Assembly (NCBI RefSeq): GCF_034092465.1
Contig: NZ_CP139303.1
Location: 558,001 to 622,000, forward strand
Reading direction: 5' to 3'
Length of the DNA: 64,000 nt
Origin: Prochlorococcus sp. MIT 1223
GTDB lineage: Bacteria; Cyanobacteriota; Cyanobacteriia; PCC-6307; Cyanobiaceae
Shown here: positions 62,302 through 64,000 of the stretch, piece after piece
Numbering within the stretch: the stretch's first letter is position 1
How the letters are laid out: every line of letters starts with the position of its first letter
Notes under the pieces: model-generated
Told to the model about the DNA's origin: nothing
Seen by the model: only the letters and a program-made list of their open reading frames with translations
Databases searched by the model: none
Made by a program: the position numbers and the translations under genes

Positions 62302-63282
62302 TTGAATAAATCAAATTCCATCAATTATAAATTTGTTATTGCAAACAGTGATACCAATTGGGGTGATCATCATAAATGGGACTGGAATGGTCTTTATTGC
62401 CATTGGAGAGTAATGGGTAATAAAGAAAATAAAGCGATAGTTCTAATTCATGGATTTGGAGCAAGTTCAGATCACTGGAGAAACAATGCAAGTATCTTTG
62501 TTGAGGCTGGCTTTTGTGTATATGCTCTTGATCTAATTGGATTTGGTTCTTCTGAACAACCCAAACCTGAAAAGATCAGGTCACTAGATAACAATATTTG
62601 GGCAAGGCAATTAGCTGCTTTTTTAAAAGAAGTGGTTAAAGCTAGCAATAATAATAAAGCCATTTTGATTGGCAATTCTCTTGGTGGACTTGTCGCTGTT
62701 ACAACATTTGCATTATTTCCAGAGCTTGTATTAAAAGTAATAGCAAGTCCTTTGCCTGACCCAGAATTAGCCTCAAATAATATCTCTCAAATTCAACCAA
62801 TCAAGATGAAGTTACTTAAGAGATTAAAAGAATCACTTGTGAAAATATTTTTCCATCTGTTGCCACTGGAAATAATAGTTCCTTTTATATCAAGAACAAA
62901 AATAATTATTTTTGCTCTTGGATTAGCATATTTTCGAAATATTTCATCCGACAAAGGACTTCAAAGACTTGTTACAACACCAGCAAAGAAAAAAACTGCC
63001 GCACAAGCATTAAGAGCAATGTGTATTGGTATGTCATTAAGACCACCAGAGATCACAGCACCTTATCTTCTACTAAGACTTTCGAAAATAGTCAAAAATC
63101 CAAGCATTTTGCTCATATGGGGAGATTGCGACAGATTAGTGCCCATTTCAATAGGTCAAAATCTGATAAAGAAGCATCCTTGGATTAAATTATTAGTAAT
63201 AAAAGATTCAGGGCATTGCCCACATGATGAATCTCCAAATTATTTCAATCATTACGTATTGAATTGGCTGGAGATTAACTAA
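62302..63282 (+). CDS. alpha/beta hydrolase
   Basis: A 326-residue alpha/beta hydrolase with a TTG start at 62302. Oxyanion motif [17 protein letters not shown], nucleophile Ser near residue 125 in [12 protein letters not shown], catalytic His in [12 protein letters not shown]. The family includes haloperoxidase-like and chlorophyll-related hydrolases in cyanobacteria; the substrate is unknown. Confidence 0.85.
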   Translation: MNKSNSINYKFVIANSDTNWGDHHKWDWNGLYCHWRVMGNKENKAIVLIHGFGASSDHWRNNASIFVEAGFCVYALDLIGFGSSEQPKPEKIRSLDNNIWARQLAAFLKEVVKASNNNKAILIGNSLGGLVAVTTFALFPELVLKVIASPLPDPELASNNISQIQPIKMKLLKRLKESLVKIFFHLLPLEIIVPFISRTKIIIFALGLAYFRNISSDKGLQRLVTTPAKKKTAAQALRAMCIGMSLRPPEITAPYLLLRLSKIVKNPSILLIWGDCDRLVPISIGQNLIKKHPWIKLLVIKDSGHCPHDESPNYFNHYVLNWLEIN

Positions 63283-63295
63283 AAAGATACAAAGC

Positions 63296-63826
63296 ATGAA
63301 ACATACACTTTCTGTACTTTTAGAAGATGAATCGGGGGCACTAAGCAGAATTGCCGGTCTTTTTGCTAGAAGAGGTTTCAATATTGAAAGTCTTGCTGTT
63401 GGTCCAGCCGAGGCACCTGGAATTTCTCGGCTTACAATGGTTTTAGAGGGAGATAATGAGACTCTTCAGCAAATGTCCAAGCAATTGGATAAACTCGTAA
63501 ATGTGCTCAATGTTCTTGATCTCTCTAGTTTGCCAGCTGTTGAAAGAGAGTTAATGCTATTAAAGGTTTCTGCCTCAGAAGAAAATAGAAGTAAAATCCT
63601 AGACCTAGTTCAAGTATTCAGAGCAAAAGTTGTAGATGTTTCCGATGAAGCTTTGGTACTTGAAGTAGTAGGAGACCCTGGAAAACTAGTGACAATTGAA
63701 AAAATAATGGCACCTTATGGGATTATAGAAATTGCTAGGACAGGGAGAGTCGCACTTAAAAGAGCTTCTGGAATAAATACCGAAATGTTAAAAACCAAAC
63801 CATCAGATAATTTACTTCCTACTTAA
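63296..63826 (+). CDS. ilvH: acetolactate synthase small subunit
   Basis: A 176-residue regulatory subunit of acetohydroxyacid synthase. The ACT domain is at the start ([37 protein letters not shown]). It enables valine feedback inhibition of the catalytic subunit in branched-chain amino-acid synthesis. 13 bases after the hydrolase gene, possibly in the same transcript. Confidence 0.97.
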   Translation: MKHTLSVLLEDESGALSRIAGLFARRGFNIESLAVGPAEAPGISRLTMVLEGDNETLQQMSKQLDKLVNVLNVLDLSSLPAVERELMLLKVSASEENRSKILDLVQVFRAKVVDVSDEALVLEVVGDPGKLVTIEKIMAPYGIIEIARTGRVALKRASGINTEMLKTKPSDNLLPT

Positions 63827-63848
63827 AGACAAATAAGCTGCACAATAA

Positions 63849-64000
63849 TTAATTATTTAGGTGGACTACTTTATATATTTGATCTCCTTCTTCTAATACA
63901 TCAAGAACTTTCATACCTTTAATTATTTGCCCAAAAACAGCATATCTGCCATCAAGGACTTCCAATAATTTCAATGAGATAAAAAACTGTGAGCTTGCCG
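63849..64000 (-). CDS. cyclophilin-type peptidyl-prolyl isomerase (C-terminal part)
   Basis: The last 49 codons of a minus-strand gene that continues beyond the window. The visible part has SQFFIS, LDGRYAVFGQIIKGMKVLD and EEGDQIYKVV, the cyclophilin core and C-terminus. It catalyses cis-trans isomerisation of proline peptide bonds. It ends close to ilvH in a convergent arrangement. Confidence 0.9.
   Translation of the reverse strand, partial: ASSQFFISLKLLEVLDGRYAVFGQIIKGMKVLDVLEEGDQIYKVVHLNN

Noticed and set aside
1-64000. CRISPR arrays, insertion sequences, integrases, toxin-antitoxin pairs and intact tRNA genes
   Set aside because: I looked for regular short repeats with unique spacers, transposase motifs, integrase motifs and T-arm sequences, and found none. 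The only regular repeat is coding (2264-2530).

Overview
The window is a piece of chromosome from a marine picocyanobacterium, almost certainly a low-light-adapted Prochlorococcus. The evidence is the low G+C, very short intergenic spaces, three tandem genes for divinyl-chlorophyll a/b antenna proteins (Pcb), petM, two high-light-inducible (hli) genes, a ycf39 homologue, an NTRC-type thioredoxin reductase, and many tiny membrane proteins of the kind seen only in this group. No rRNA, intact tRNA, insertion sequence, integrase or CRISPR array is visible.

Layout. 0-3.4 kb: small accessory genes, including a lumenal pentapeptide-repeat protein, a MIF/tautomerase homologue and a protein carrying seven near-identical 13-residue repeats. 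3.7-8.5 kb: three pcb genes on the minus strand, each with its own GCCTCGTC-type terminator, then two related mini membrane proteins facing each other across a terminator. 8.6-18.1 kb: a gene-poor accessory stretch of mostly small unknown proteins, with DUF3386, DUF1824, SemiSWEET, Nif11-like and IF2_N-like members. 18.3-33.2 kb: ABC-F ATPase, two short-chain dehydrogenases, a metallo-beta-lactamase-fold protein with degenerate metal ligands, aldo/keto reductase, glutathione peroxidase, DUF1643, an hli cluster, PrxQ, a class I glutamine amidotransferase, an acyl-lipid desaturase and an HI0933-type flavoprotein. 33.4-48.1 kb: an overlapping trio of tiny genes, an S51 peptidase, a complete amino-acid ABC transporter (natFGH-bgtA type), murA, ychF, a membrane-fusion protein, polA and a DUF2939-like protein. 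48.2-64 kb: an unexplained G+C-elevated, hairpin-rich segment with a terminator, then core genes: cysS, an SLC6-type transporter, dxr, a thioredoxin-like ferredoxin, a YheT-like hydrolase, the pntA1-pntA2-pntB transhydrogenase operon, ntrC, infA, a frameshifted ycf39, petM, an alpha/beta hydrolase, ilvH and the end of a cyclophilin gene.

Functional themes. Light harvesting and photosystem maintenance: pcb x3, hli x2, ycf39, petM. Redox and peroxide control: ntrC, PrxQ, glutathione peroxidase, transhydrogenase. Nutrient uptake: the amino-acid ABC transporter and the SLC6-type carrier. Core housekeeping: polA, cysS, murA, dxr, ilvH, infA, ychF. The most interesting unexplained material is the set of duplicated micro-proteins (four pairs recognised here), the duplicated pcb promoter box, the tandem-repeat gene, the ycf39 frameshift in a T6 run, and the structured segment near 48.4-48.8 kb. 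No single large undescribed system is evident. All coordinates of genes under about 60 codons were worked out by hand translation.
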